Part shown: piece by piece, positions 35,011-44,835 of the stretch
How positions within the stretch are numbered: the stretch's first letter is position 1
Layout: every line of letters starts with the position of its first letter
Origin: Ligula intestinalis
Lineage: Eukaryota; Platyhelminthes; Cestoda; Diphyllobothriidea; Diphyllobothriidae
Direction of reading: 5' to 3'
Length of the DNA: 64,000 nucleotides
NCBI GenBank assembly: GCA_036362985.1
Contig: JAYGXS010000002.1
Location: 7,951,640 to 8,015,639 of the forward strand
Made by a program: the position numbers and the translations under genes
Notes under the pieces: generated by a model
Seen by the model: the letters and a program-made list of their open reading frames with translations, nothing else
Databases searched by the model: none
Told to the model about the DNA's origin: nothing

Positions 35011-35261
35011 GATTCTAGCGAAGTTAACTTCGACTCCAGATAGTCACAACAATTCAACCGCTGCATGTGTGATCCGAGCCTGTGACTAACAGGGTGCACT
35101 TTGCGCCGTTGATTGGAGGGTTGCCAGATAACAATTATACCCAGACCTTGCAGTTACCCAGTTACCCCAAGGGGTATTTGAGCCGGACTGGCTGGCTGGT
35201 GATCTGAAAGTCAGGCTGCAATGGTTCCCTTGTAGCCATCTTGTATTCTAAGACATGCTTT

Positions 35262-35725
35262 GCTCGCACGCCTCTGGAGCATGTCTGGCATATCTGGCTC
35301 TCGTGTCCACCAGCACGTTCGCACCAGACGGGGTCAAACCTCCGGTCAAGGTCACGAATGTGTATTTACAATCTGTCTGTCCTAACTGGCCAACCACTTC
35401 CAAAGGCCAGGTCACAAAGGACCTTAGTGTGGTGACTGCTTGCGTTACGACACTCCCGGAGCCGGCGCTCCCACGGCCGGTTGCAGACATCCGGACGCGG
35501 CGACTTCACCGCCGGAATGCGACTCTGGACTCGACTCGTTCATGGCTGGACTGCAGTCGTCTGGGAGTCCATTAACAATTATTCATATTCTAATCCTTCT
35601 GTACTTACTTAAATTATTGATAACACTCTGGCCTTGAACGCCTTATCTTATCTACTAGTTTATAACCGCTGGGATAAGTCCTATCTTCTCTTATCCGACC
35701 GGACTACTTTGTATCCTTCACCTTA
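35262..35725 (+). mobile_element. Interspersed family B, uninterrupted copy
   Basis: Contiguous version of the blocks split at 11440-12305, from CACCAGACGGGGTCAAACC through GTTGCAGACATCCGGACGC to TTATCCGACCGGACTACTT. Non-coding. Boundaries and mechanism are uncertain. Confidence 0.6.
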
Positions 35726-36024
35726 TTATCGCGATCTCTGGCACACCGGTCGGCACGACAGTGGTTCACAATGCGCGAAGTAAATGTCAGCTGCTCCCTG
35801 CGGCTAAGGCAGACTTACAAATACCAACCTCGTGCCATCCCCGTAATTTTCACAAGTGTGACGTGATTTTTCAAAAAAGACGGACACAAATTAAACTGTA
35901 ACTTCTCACAGGCGATGACTAAGGCCAACAGTGGTGTCGTGAAATAAATAACTGTAGTTCGAAATTTCGGTTCCGCACACTGGTCTTGCTTTTGTGCCCG
36001 TATAGCAGACCAAGTGTTCAAGTT

Positions 36025-36334
36025 TGTTGTCCCCAGGACTAGTAAGTGGAAGAAGGCAGAGCCGGTCTGATTGTGAGAGTCTTTATTGAGGCTAACACAG
36101 AGACAGCAGAAGAATGAATCGGCGCGTCCAGTACAGCCCTTTATGAAGGCGTTGGTCCGTCTAGACTGTTCCCGGCCTATCGGACGAGAGAGGTAGTTCT
36201 GGCGTGGTTTCCCACGTTGCGGGACGCCTGGAACAATGCAGTGGACGCGGGGGTGCGCGTCACGTGAGCTCTCGGCGCGCGCAAACGGCTTACGGCCGTG
36301 ACTCAGATAGCGCGCACTTCTCGCCCCCATAACA
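36025..36334 (-). mobile_element. Solo LTR with 5-bp target-site duplication
   Basis: On the minus strand the 310-bp element begins TGTTATGGGGGCGAG and ends GGGGACAACA, canonical TG...CA with a short TGTT/AACA inverted terminus. The pentamer AAGTT lies immediately outside both ends (36020-36024 and 36335-36339). An AATAAA signal is present (complement of 36082-36087) in the 3' third. No internal domain is adjacent, so it is the product of recombination between two LTRs. Gypsy-like origin is a guess from the 5-bp duplication. Confidence 0.88.
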
Positions 36335-36767
36335 AAGTTCATCCGTTAATTTCTGCGCTCCTCCCCTCTAGTTAGATTTCCAGTCGCCCTGAGCTTGACT
36401 GTAACATCGTCGACAAAGTTTACATGCTGAAACTCCTCGTAACGTAGCCTCTTACATTCTTTTTCCGTGCCCATCATGCGCTAACGGCAGGAAAAGTCAC
36501 TGGTCGAGAATATGCACAGGGATGCCTGGGCATTCGCTTTCACATCTGACGTCCCATATATAAATCCCGATCATCATCCGTTCAAAGAAGGCGCGGCATT
36601 CCAACTCTCGGCAAGCAGGAACACACAACCCACCAATCTGATGATGGATTTCCGAAACATCAGCACAATTACAGCGTGGTCCACGACAGGGCCTTGTTTT
36701 CATCTTCACCTTCTTTGGGGGATGATGATCGGGATAATTTATCTGGACCTCGTATCTTCACCTATGG

Positions 36768-36770
<3 letters not shown>

Positions 36771-36807
<37 letters not shown>
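36771..36807. repeat. TA microsatellite
   Basis: Uninterrupted TA dinucleotides for about 37 bp. The surrounding 36340-37080 holds no supported gene. Confidence 0.95.
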
Positions 36808-36811
<4 letters not shown>

Positions 36812-37084
36812 ATTTTCAACCTACATGAATTAGACTTGAATGCCTGATGGATTCAGTCAAAAGCCAGGATGCTGAAGGCCCCGGGGCAGTTTAGATGCAT
36901 ATAAGTTGGCCTATCTTGGGAGTGGGTGTTCAGTCCTGGCGTAATTCCCCCCTACGGCTCCCATCACGACATGAATAAATCAGAAGACTCAAATCCAAGA
37001 TTGGGCAGAGGGTCTGAGTAAGCACGTTGGAAACGCAGGCGTGATTGAGCATCCCAACAACGCCTGACTTCTCCTGTTTAGGTA

Positions 37085-37990
37085 TAGGGTCTTCCGGCCG
37101 CATTATACCGACTACAGTGAAGCTGTAGGACGTGCAATTATCTTGGAGAAACCGACCGACAACTTCAAACGCGAATGCAGGAGCACAAGCGGGCCCTGAG
37201 GATGTTGAGCCCAAAGTCGGAGGTAGCCACCCATGCGGCAGCGATGGGACACGACTTCAACTTTGACGTGGTTGAAATTGTTGGCCGAAGTGTTGATCAC
37301 ACGTCAAGGCAGATAAAAGAGACCTGGATATCGACCGACTGTTCAGTCAACCGTCACATAAATTTACCGGCCCCTTATATTGCTTTAAGGACCTTCTTAT
37401 CTGTGGATGGACGCAATATTGGACAACGCGGGCAGGAACAAGTCCGGGCGTGACGGAGGACGATGGACCAAGTGCTCATGAGGCCAACACCGACGCACGT
37501 GAGGTTAACACGCGGGTAGACAACATCATGGTCAGCGTGTGCATGCCGGAAACCACTCGAGACACCACGGGAGGCGACGGAACCAACACACGGGGCCTGG
37601 CACCAGAGTATGCGGCATTACCACGCGGCCAGCCGCCGCCACCGCAGCCCCGGCCAACATGAATATTCAGACGCGGTCGGCCACAAGGTCAGCCGCCGCC
37701 ACCACCGCAGCCGCGGCCAACGTGCTTGTTCCGAGCACCAGTCATGGTGTCACAAAAGGCCACGGGACGAACACACAAGAGGGCAACACGGTGACAGGCA
37801 GGAGACCAGGTGACCAGAGGACTAAAGACACAGCCAGAGACGCAAAGAGTGGCTCAAACGTGATTGGTCGAACAGGCAAACGAAAGAAAGGATGGCATAA
37901 AGACGAGGGCTTTGAGCCAGAGTACCCATTCTCTAAAGATGGGTAGACGAGACCACTACCCGAAACGTCAGGCTTATAATAAACCAAAGT
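37085..37990 (+). pseudogene. PLE GIY-YIG domain and long low-complexity tail
   Basis: From about 37128 the frame reads CNYLGETDRQLQTRMQEHKRAL, the YIG half of the nuclease, then ATHAAAMGHDFNFDVVE, ETWISTDCSVNRHINLPAPY (to 37453). The upstream GIY half is interrupted by a stop. A second frame (37539-37946) gives a Thr/Ala/Gly/His-rich tail with an internal ~80-bp imperfect duplication around CAGCCGCCGCCACC. The end has CCCGAAACGTCAGGC (about 37959-37973), a degraded hammerhead 3' half. Confidence 0.7.
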
Positions 37991-37999
37991 TGTTTGAGT

Positions 38000-38585
38000 T
38001 CAATCAGTCTTCCCAGACCTCTTTTCTGGGGACCCTTCTGGTGTTGAGACCAAAGCCATCTCTAAATAGACCTGTGATGTGTTTCCCACCACGGTGTGAA
38101 TGGTCAATTGTTTTTAATTACTGTTGAGGAAGGAATATGTGTTGTTCAGTTTATCGCTGATTTGCATACCCTTGTGGCCACATAATCTCTTGCATCGTAT
38201 AAATGTCGACTGCGACTTAAATGATCGAAAATGTAGGGGTTCCAAAATCAGAAGACAGGGAAGACAGTTTGATGGGCAATCTTTACTGCAGTGAAGGAGC
38301 GTACCCACAACTCATCAAGAAGTTGCAGCCAGTGTTCTGAGAAGGCCCATGTCTGCTGGTGAAGTTTTTATTGGCCCCAGAGCTAGGTGCACGCGTGTGT
38401 GTGAGTTGCATCCGTCCGCAGCCAATAAGCGAAGGCCGCAGCATCCATTGGCCTTGGGCTCTCGCCAAGCACATGCCTAGTCTCACAGAAAGCGTGAGAT
38501 GGAAAGAAATGCGGTATGAGTACGCGGCTGTGCCGCTAGCCATGGGAGCGGTATGTCGTAAGAATCATTGACTCAATGGTAAGAA
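38000..38585. other. Non-coding stretch, nothing recognised
   Basis: No exon or matched repeat between the PLE tail and family B. Confidence 0.4.
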
Positions 38586-38589
38586 TTGT

Positions 38590-38990
38590 GGGATACGAAG
38601 GAGTATGGCCGGATAATAGAAGGTCAAATTTATCACAACGATTATGAACTAGTACAAAAGATAAGGCGTGGAAGGCCAGCATGTTATGGATAATTTACTT
38701 AAGTGCAGAAGGAGTAGAAGATGAGCAATGGGTAATTGACTTCCAGACAAGTGCAGTCCAGCCATGAGCGGGCCGGAGTCCAGAGTCGCATTTTGGCGGG
38801 TGTAGTCACCGGATCCGGCTGTCTGCGACCGACCTTAAGATTGCCGGCTCCGGGAGTTTCGGCACGTAATCAGTGAGCACCCTAAGGTCCTTTGTGAACC
38901 GGCCTTAGGAATTGGTTAGCCAGTTAGGCCAGACGCGTCCGTGACCTTGATCGGAGGTGGATACAAGAGCCAGACATGCGGGCCATGTAT
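38590..38990 (-). mobile_element. Interspersed family B, inverted copy
   Basis: Contains AAGTGCAGAAGGAGTAGAAG, GGCCGGATAATAG, TCCGGCTGTCTGCGACCG and GGCCTTAGGAATTGG, the complements of family B landmarks. The block at 38669-38765 is reused inside the RTE-like element at 40396-40490. Confidence 0.6.
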
Positions 38991-39248
38991 TGCAATGTGT
39001 TAACTTACTTGTACTTGTACTAGTAACGGCATTCACCTCGGGCGGGTTGAGCTGGCATCAGTTTTGACGTTGACTGCATCACGAATCACAACTGTTCAGG
39101 CGCGTCGATCTTGAGCCTGTTCACACGAGAGCGCCATCCATTCACGGTTCCACCATCGTAGGCCGTAGACGCATGGGCCGGAAACGGACGACAGATCCTG
39201 CTTGACCGTTGCTGTCCAAGTTTTTGGCTGCCTGCCGCGACGTTTGTG

Positions 39249-40680
39249 TCAGGTGGGGGGAGGCGTCGCCACAAGCGGGTCACGAATCAGCTCACCATCA
39301 TCACGCCGGGACGTGTGCCCGAACCACCGAAGTCCTCTCTGAAACAGGAGTGGAGGGAGAGCGTCCAGGTGACAGCGTCGGCGGAGATCGGAGCAGCGAA
39401 TTCGGTCGACGCGACGGTGACCAAGGATGCGGCGTAGGCAGTCATTGTCAAACACCTCAAGGCGCCTCAGGTCCTCAAAACGCATAGGCCATGTCTCACC
39501 GCCAAAGAGCAGGATAGATCGAACCACTGCTTGGTAAACCCGGAAATTTGTGCTCAGTGATATTTCCCTTCTGTTCCATAGAGGAGCGCAGAGACGGTAG
39601 AAGGCAGATCGGGCACGGTTGACGCGTGATACAACCTCGTCAACACCTTGACCCGTTTCCGTGACAAAAGAGCCCAAGTATCTATACGAGTCGACCACTT
39701 CGAGAGGAGCACCGTCGAGAACAATAGGAGTGACAGATGTAGGGGCACACAAGAGAGCATGACTTGGGTCTTAGTGGCGTTTACGCGTAATCCGATGGAT
39801 CGGGCACGCTCATTGACCTTGTCCAACGCAATACAGTTGTCGCCAAAGAGGACGACGTCATCAGCATACGCCAAGTCAGTCATCCATTTCGAGCAATCAA
39901 ACTGCACTCCCGGGAAGTCATCCAGTGCTTTGGTCATGATCCAGTCAACCGCATAGTTAAACAGGGTTGGTGAAAGGGCACAGCCTTGGCGGACGCCCGT
40001 CCTGACGCTAAAGGCTTCCGAGTCGTCGTTCTGCATCCTTACCCGTGTGGAAGTGCCATGATAGTATGCCTGCATGAGATTGAGAAGCTTAGGTGGGAGG
40101 GCGTCCGTCCTCATTATGTTCCACAGCGAACTGCGATTAACAGAGTCAAATGCGGCAGCAAAGTCGATGAAGCATAGAACAGTGGGTTGTTGGTGACCCT
40201 ATCTCAGTTCCAGCACACGGCCACGACCTGGTTGAAATCCACTCTGGTTTGGGCGGGTGCGCTGGTCTCTCGCAGTTTGGAAACGTTTGAGAAGAAGAGA
40301 CGCGAATTTTTTCGCCGCTACTTGATAAGGCTAATGCCTCTGTAATTTCTGCACGCTCGTCTGTCGCCTTTTTTAAACAAGGGGAGGATCACTGCATGGA
40401 AGGCCAGAATGTTATGGATAAGTTACTGAAGTGCAGAAGGAGTAGAAGATGAGTAATGGGTAATTGACTTCCAGACGAGTGCAGTCCGCATTGGGCGACA
40501 GGTCAGACATCACAGGGGGATCATGGTTAAGGTGGTCACAGAAATGCTCTCGCCATCTCTCTAACCGGTCATCGATCTTAGTGATGACAACACCGTTGCG
40601 ATCAAGTAAAGTCTCGGTGGTGTTCCCCGAACCTCTGCTGGCCTGCTTTAAGAGTCAGTAGAGCTTGTGGGTATCACCTC
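39249..40680 (-). pseudogene. RTE-like reverse transcriptase, broken
   Basis: The palm region is in frame 40114-39554 (RQGCALSPTLFNYAVDWIM, AYADDVVLFG with both aspartates). After a frameshift near 39750 it continues 39752-39249 (YRYLGSFVTETGQG, WNRREISLSTNFRVYQAVVRS, RRILGHRRVD). Upstream of 40114 the fingers region is full of stops and contains the family B patch at 40396-40490. Confidence 0.8.
40396..40490 (-). mobile_element. Family B fragment inside the RTE-like element
   Basis: About 95 bp nearly identical to 38669-38765, including TGGAAGGCCAG, ATGTTATGGATAA, AAGTGCAGAAGGAGTAGAAG and GGGTAATTGACTTCCAGAC, joined without visible gap to reverse transcriptase sequence on both sides. Confidence 0.75.
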
Positions 40681-40720
40681 TGGTAGCTGCTCGCTCCGTT
40701 TCCGTGGCAAAGTCGCTCCA

Positions 40721-41818
40721 TTAGGCGTTCCTATCGGCTCGGATGGCCCTTTTCGTTTGGCGCCGCAGCTCTCTACAAGTGTGGGTGCCAGTGAGTCTGG
40801 CTCGGCCGGCCTCCTCAGGTAACTCAAGCGAGGGTCTGATCATCCAGTCACGATGTCGCCGCCAGGTTTTTCCCAGATGGGTGTATGCCAGGCCTGACAT
40901 CACGGCCATCAGGGACTGCCACGCGGGCTCTGGGTCCGCTCGGCTGTCAGGGTAAAGGCCGTCGAAACGGTTCTGGAGTGCTAAGTGGAAGGCGTCGCCA
41001 GCAGAGGACTTCAGCTTTGCAACATCGATCCGCTGTGGTCGAGAGGGTCTGTGGATAGCTCTCAAACGCAAGCGAAGGGTTGCCCGCTTAAGGACATAGT
41101 CCGATGCATGAGCGTTTCCTGTATCAGCACCGCGGTAAGCTCGAAAATCCAAGACCGAGCTGGCCCAGCGTGCTCGGACAAGGATGTGATATATTTGGGC
41201 CTGGGTATGCCCGTCATTTGAGTACCAAGTGACAAGGTGGTGGCGTGGATGATAAAAAAGGGTGCTTGACACAACGAGGCGGTTCGACGATACGAAGTTG
41301 ACAAGGCGCTCATCGTTGGCACACTGCGCTCCGACAGCAAATTTGCCTACCACATGACGGGTTCCAGCGTCACACACACCTGGTCGGGCGTTCGAATCAC
41401 CGGCAATGATGAGTAGATCGTATCTTGCAATGCGGTCAACTGTTGGCTGGAGGCCGCCGTAGAAGCCATCTTTTACGCTGTCATCAGCAGCCAGAGTAGG
41501 CGCATGCACCGAGATGATAGAAACGTTGACTAAGGCACTTTTCAAACGGACCCAAGCGATCCGCGGTGATACAGCCTCCCACTCTAACAGACTCGAGCGA
41601 AATTCATCGGCCAAAGCTATAACGACACCATACAGTCCAGAGTTGTCGGAGACACCACTGTGGTAGAGATGGTACGCAGAGTCAGCTCCTGGTACTTGTA
41701 GCAGTTTGTGGCCAGTGCCAGGTAGGCGGACCTCAGAGAGACACGCCACACCAACATGGTATTCAGAAAGGGATTTGGCTGCTAATAGTTGCTTCCCTAC
41801 CAAAGCCCCGTTAGCCAA
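40721..41818 (-). pseudogene. RTE-like endonuclease domain
   Basis: A 365-codon open frame. Catalytic blocks: CLSEVRLPG, SIISVHAPT, LLIIAGDSNARPG (GDSNA in place of GDFNA) and ASDYVLKRATLRL. The last normally contains SDH; here the catalytic histidine is tyrosine, so nicking activity is doubtful although the frame is open. The enzyme would nick target DNA to prime reverse transcription. It may extend upstream to about 41850. Confidence 0.8.
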
Positions 41819-41879
41819 GCAAAAGCAAGTTTCCGGCGCGCACCAGTGTGGAGGTGGGGTTGGATTTTACGCTCAATGT

Positions 41880-42347
41880 GTTAAGCCTACTAAGGTTTAA
41901 CCCTAACGGCTGCGATCTACCAGGCCCGGTTCCTTAGGAGATGAGATAAGTCCTGGAAAGCCAGAGGAGTAGGAACAATACATTGTTTACAGAATGAGTT
42001 GGAGAATAGCTCATAGAAGGGTAGACTCAGTCCGGCGTGTCTTCGACTGGAGAGCCATGTCAGAGAGCAGCGGTGGTGCGTCCGCCCCGTGAGGGGTCAG
42101 AATGCCAAGTGAGTCTAGTGTCAATCATCGGGGCGGCTGCCGAATCCTCGCACAGTCTCGCAGCCTTGATGATGATTGGGTGGACCGCACGAAGGTAGAC
42201 AATGGCTTGGGTGGTGAGTGTCTCATGGGCTAGTTTGTGTCAGGTCGGATGCAGGCCGAAAAGTACATTCCCGCAAGGGCCTGCTCTCAGTGACCTTGTC
42301 TGTGACGTCAAGAGTTAGGCGGGCGTCGGACAGAAATGACCACTACA
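41880..42347 (-). mobile_element. Interspersed family A, full-length inverted copy
   Basis: GGTTTAACCCTAACGGCTGCG at the left and CCACTACA ending at 42347. Internal GTGACGTCAAGAGTTAGGCGG block. It abuts the RTE-like endonuclease upstream end. Confidence 0.7.
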
Positions 42348-42387
42348 CATGCCCCAGACGAGTGCGAGCAAAACATGGCTTAGAATA

Positions 42388-42600
42388 CGAGGTCGTTACG
42401 GGGCGCTGGACTTCTAAACAGCTGCTCCCTGGTTCAAGCCTCAAGAGGTGCAACACCTGGGATCGTTTACGGTAGAATGATGACAGCTGACTAGTGACGG
42501 CTAGTAAACCAAATGTGGCCGCTCCAGTTAGCCCCAGTCAGCCGCTACGGCTGCTGTCAGGGTCCAAGAATGAGGCCCAAGTGAAGTCGCACACGGGCCG
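42388..42600 (+). mobile_element. tRNA-derived SINE, family S1 (diverged)
   Basis: B-box-like GGTTCAAGCCTC at 42431-42442, GACGGCTAGTAAACCAAATG body, GCTGTCAGGGTCC and GAGGCCCAAGTG tail. Confidence 0.6.
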
Positions 42601-42639
42601 GAGGCAATCATGAGGCGTCAGATAATGAAACCGAAAGAC

Positions 42640-43165
42640 CTACTGTCACGCCAAGAAACATCTACAGTCGTCTATGGAAAATACCGAAATTGTGGACACA
42701 GCAGCTACGACGGAGAAACTGGAAGATTTCTCTAGACGCGAGTTTCCGAACAAGCGGCAGCAGTGCGAAAAAATGATGCCTACTCTTAAGTTGGAGCTAA
42801 TTTGTCGAAACCCGGCCATGCATATTAAAATTTGGTGAGGCTGAAATTCTCGCGGAGGTGAAAATCCTGTGAGTCGTGGGACACTTTTGCTATGGTTCAC
42901 CGGCCCTCAGTCTATAAACAATTGCAATGACCTGCTCAATCCATAACTAGTGCTGGGGCTCAGTTTGGCAAAAGCGATTTTCCACGCTTGGAGCGCACAG
43001 TCGAACATGTTGTATAATGTCCGCCCTAGGAAGCCATCTTCTAGCCCGGGTCCACCACAGATGATGACAGTTCAGCAGGTCACGACCCGCATGCTGTTTA
43101 GAAAGCAATCATCCTCGATAAGAGGAGCCGTTAGTCGTCAGGCGCAAACCTCTTGGCTTAAGTCA
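42640..43165 (+). pseudogene. Decayed PLE GIY-YIG fragment and tail
   Basis: Aligns with the minus-strand copy at 9.8-10.35 kb. SSYDGETGRFL stands for the SNYVGETGRLL motif, followed with stops by KFGEAEILA. The tail TVQQVTTRMLFRK (43060-43105) corresponds to KVQQVRARIPSNK at 10.45 kb. Too many stops to be functional, and no hammerhead remains because the palindrome begins just downstream. Confidence 0.65.
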
Positions 43166-43228
43166 ATCGCATCTCAAACAATGGAAAAAAGGCCAAAAGT
43201 TTCAACTAATAATATGCGAGAAAATTCG

Positions 43229-43472
43229 AGGTCCAGATAAAATATTCCTTACATCATCCCCGGATGAGGAAGAAGAGGAGACGATTTCTGAGACCAAAGT
43301 NNNNNNNNNNNNNNNNNNNNNNNNNNNNNNNNNNNNNNNNNNNNNNNNNNNNNNNNNNNNNNNNNNNNNNNNNNNNNNNNNNNNNNNNNNNNNNNNNNNN
43401 ACTTTGGTCTCAGAAATCGTCTCCTCTTCTTCCTCATCCGGGGATGACGTAAGGAATATTTTATCTGGACCT
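43229..43472. repeat. Palindrome with a 100-N gap at its centre
   Basis: Arms of about 72 bp (43229-43300 and 43401-43472) are inverted copies with about one mismatch. The 100 N between them (43301-43400) is an assembly gap of unknown true size. Long inverted repeats commonly break assemblies. One arm recurs alone at 1076-1150. It could be the terminal inverted repeats of a foldback or DNA element, with the interior missing. Confidence 0.85.
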
Positions 43473-43552
43473 CCCATGAAATCCTCTTTGAGTCTGTAAG
43501 CTGCAAGCAGCTTGTCAGGTGCCATAGTGGACATTGCACGTATTCAGCTTTT
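43473..43552 (+). repeat. Repeat segment duplicated at 44441-44520
   Basis: AAATCCTCTTTGAGTCTG, CAGGTGCCATAGTGGAC and TTGCACGTATTCA recur with small changes after the hammerhead array (near 44457-44517). GGCCAAAAGTTTCAAC recurs at 43192 and 44431. The array therefore appears to sit between two copies of the same host repeat. Confidence 0.65.
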
Positions 43553-43910
43553 TAATTTCCTGAGAAATTAATTTCTGATCGCGGTGTATATCAGTATATT
43601 TAAGGTCTAAAGGTGCCAAGCAGCAGCATGATTACCGGTGAAACACGCGTCTGGGCCATTTAAAAAGTACCTAGGCTGTTAGTTTGGTAAGTTAAAACGT
43701 CAATTTATACTACTAGAGACTGTCTTATGACAGCAGGTGTATAGTTCACAAGGGTTGACGTGTTTCAACACAAATATACACATAACATTTTGGTCTACGC
43801 CTATAGAACTTAAATAGAATTGATAGATACCACGATCAGAAATTTACTTCTCAGGAGATTAAAAGGCTGAACCGGCATATCTACCAGAAAGCAGATATAG
43901 AAAGCTGGGA

Positions 43911-43985
43911 AGCGCACTGATGAGTCGGGCCCCTGGTAACTGTGTCAAGCAGCGGCAGAATACCGGCGAAACACGTGTCTGGGCC
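43911..43985 (+). ncRNA. Hammerhead ribozyme 1 of the array
   Basis: C3-A9 CUGAUGA at 43917-43923. Stem II GUCGG (43924-43928) pairs with CCGGC (43963-43967) with canonical G10.1-C11.1. The loop contains a CUG/CAG hairpin. GAA at 43968-43970. Stem III is the palindrome ACACGUGU (43971-43978), C17 at 43979. Stem I pairs 43912-43916 with 43980-43984 (one mismatch). All invariant core bases are present; cleavage predicted after GUC. Confidence 0.75.
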
Positions 43986-44247
43986 TTTTAGCAAGTACCT
44001 AGGCTGTTACTATGGTAAGTTACAACGTCAATTTATACTACTAACGACTGTCTGATGGCGGCATGTGTATATTTCACAGGGGTTGACGGGTTTCAACACC
44101 AATATGCACTTACAATTTCGGTCTACGCCTATAGCCCTTAAATATACTGCTATACACCGCGATCAGAAATCAACTTCTCTGGAGATTAAAAAGCTAAACT
44201 TTCAAAACCAGTATATCAACCAGAAAGCAGATAGGGAAAGCTGGGGT

Positions 44248-44322
44248 GACCCACTGATGAGCCATAGCCCTCGCAGCTGTGTCAAGCAGCGGCAGAATAC
44301 CGACGAAACACGTGTCTGGGCC
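44248..44322 (+). ncRNA. Hammerhead ribozyme 2 of the array
   Basis: CUGAUGA 44254-44260, G10.1 at 44261, C11.1 at 44304, GAA 44305-44307, palindromic stem III 44308-44315, C17 at 44316. Stem I CCCA/UGGG (44250-44253 with 44317-44320) is perfect. Stem II is weaker than in copy 1 (mismatches after the closing pair), while the internal GCUG/CAGC hairpin is extended. Confidence 0.7.
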
Positions 44323-44440
44323 TTTTAGCAAGTACCTAGGCTGTTAGTATGGAAAGGTTAAACGTCAATTTATACTACTAACGACTGTCTGATGGCTTCA
44401 GTCAACCGCCTTTTTAACCACTGGAATAAAGGCCAAAAGT

Positions 44441-44781
44441 TTCAACCACTTTTCATAAAATCCTCTTTGAATCTGCAAGGTGCTTACCAGGTGCCATAAT
44501 GGACGTTGCACGTATTCATAAAGGACATTTTACTGCAAGCTTTACTTAAGGACTATTTTCAGACAAAGGCTTACTATTGCTAATTCATTTACTCCTTTTT
44601 TGCATGAACAGGGTTTCTGTACATTTAAAACTTGAGTTTACAGCTATTTTTGAGGTTTCATGAATTTTCAGATTTTCTAAAAAGTTGGTATTTCTCAACT
44701 ATGTAATATCAATTTTAATATTTGCAGTTCGCTTAAAGTCTTTGATTGTTCATTTGAACAAATTGTGAAAAAATTGGTTGC
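44441..44781. repeat. Repeat segment after the array, then non-coding DNA
   Basis: The first ~80 bp match 43473-43552. The remainder (44521-44781) is T-rich and unrecognised. Confidence 0.5.
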
Positions 44782-44835
44782 CTCGGTGGGCTTTGAACCC
44801 ACGTCCTCAGGGGAAGGCTGAGCTATCGAGGTCCT
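44782..44835 (-). mobile_element. tRNA-like SINE head
   Basis: On the minus strand: an A-box GATAGCTCAGCC and T-arm GTGGGTTCAAAGCCCAC with a perfect five-pair stem. There is too little space between the boxes for a normal tRNA, so it is a SINE or deleted tRNA. It abuts family A at 44836. Confidence 0.6.

Larger units (their letters stand above)
39160..41850 (-). mobile_element. RTE-like non-LTR retrotransposon (inactive)
   Basis: Minus-strand order: APE-type endonuclease (41818-40721), then reverse transcriptase (about 40680-39249). The endonuclease's CLSEVRLPGTG opening and the reverse transcriptase's RTGVRQGCALSPTLF and DLAYADDVVLFG blocks are typical of the RTE/SR2-type group. The 3' end is near 39.2 kb. 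A patch of family B sequence replaces part of the region between endonuclease and palm. Confidence 0.8.
43605..44398 (+). mobile_element. Tandem hammerhead-bearing repeat (retrozyme-like array)
   Basis: Head-to-tail units: a partial unit starting inside the ribozyme (43605), two full units of 328 and 337 bp measured between cleavage sites (43651, 43979, 44316), and a partial unit ending near 44398. Each junction carries GAAACACGTGTCTGGGCC (one change in the first) and the shared CTAGGCTGTTA, ATTTATACTACTA, GGTCTACGCCTATAG and CGATCAGAAAT blocks. There is no ORF. This structure, short tandem monomers each with a type I hammerhead, is that of animal retrozymes. A decayed monomer lies at 51515-51745. 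Confidence 0.75.

Noticed and set aside
37955..37975. Intact hammerhead at the end of the 37 kb PLE
   Set aside because: CGAAACGTC is present, but the 5' core reads TAGACGAG instead of CTGACGAG and a competing GGGUAG/CUACCC helix forms.
44782..44835. tRNA genes (also 7237, 30741, 31895, 45470, 54993)
   Set aside because: Good B-boxes and T-arms but faulty anticodon or acceptor arms or wrong box spacing; more consistent with SINE heads.
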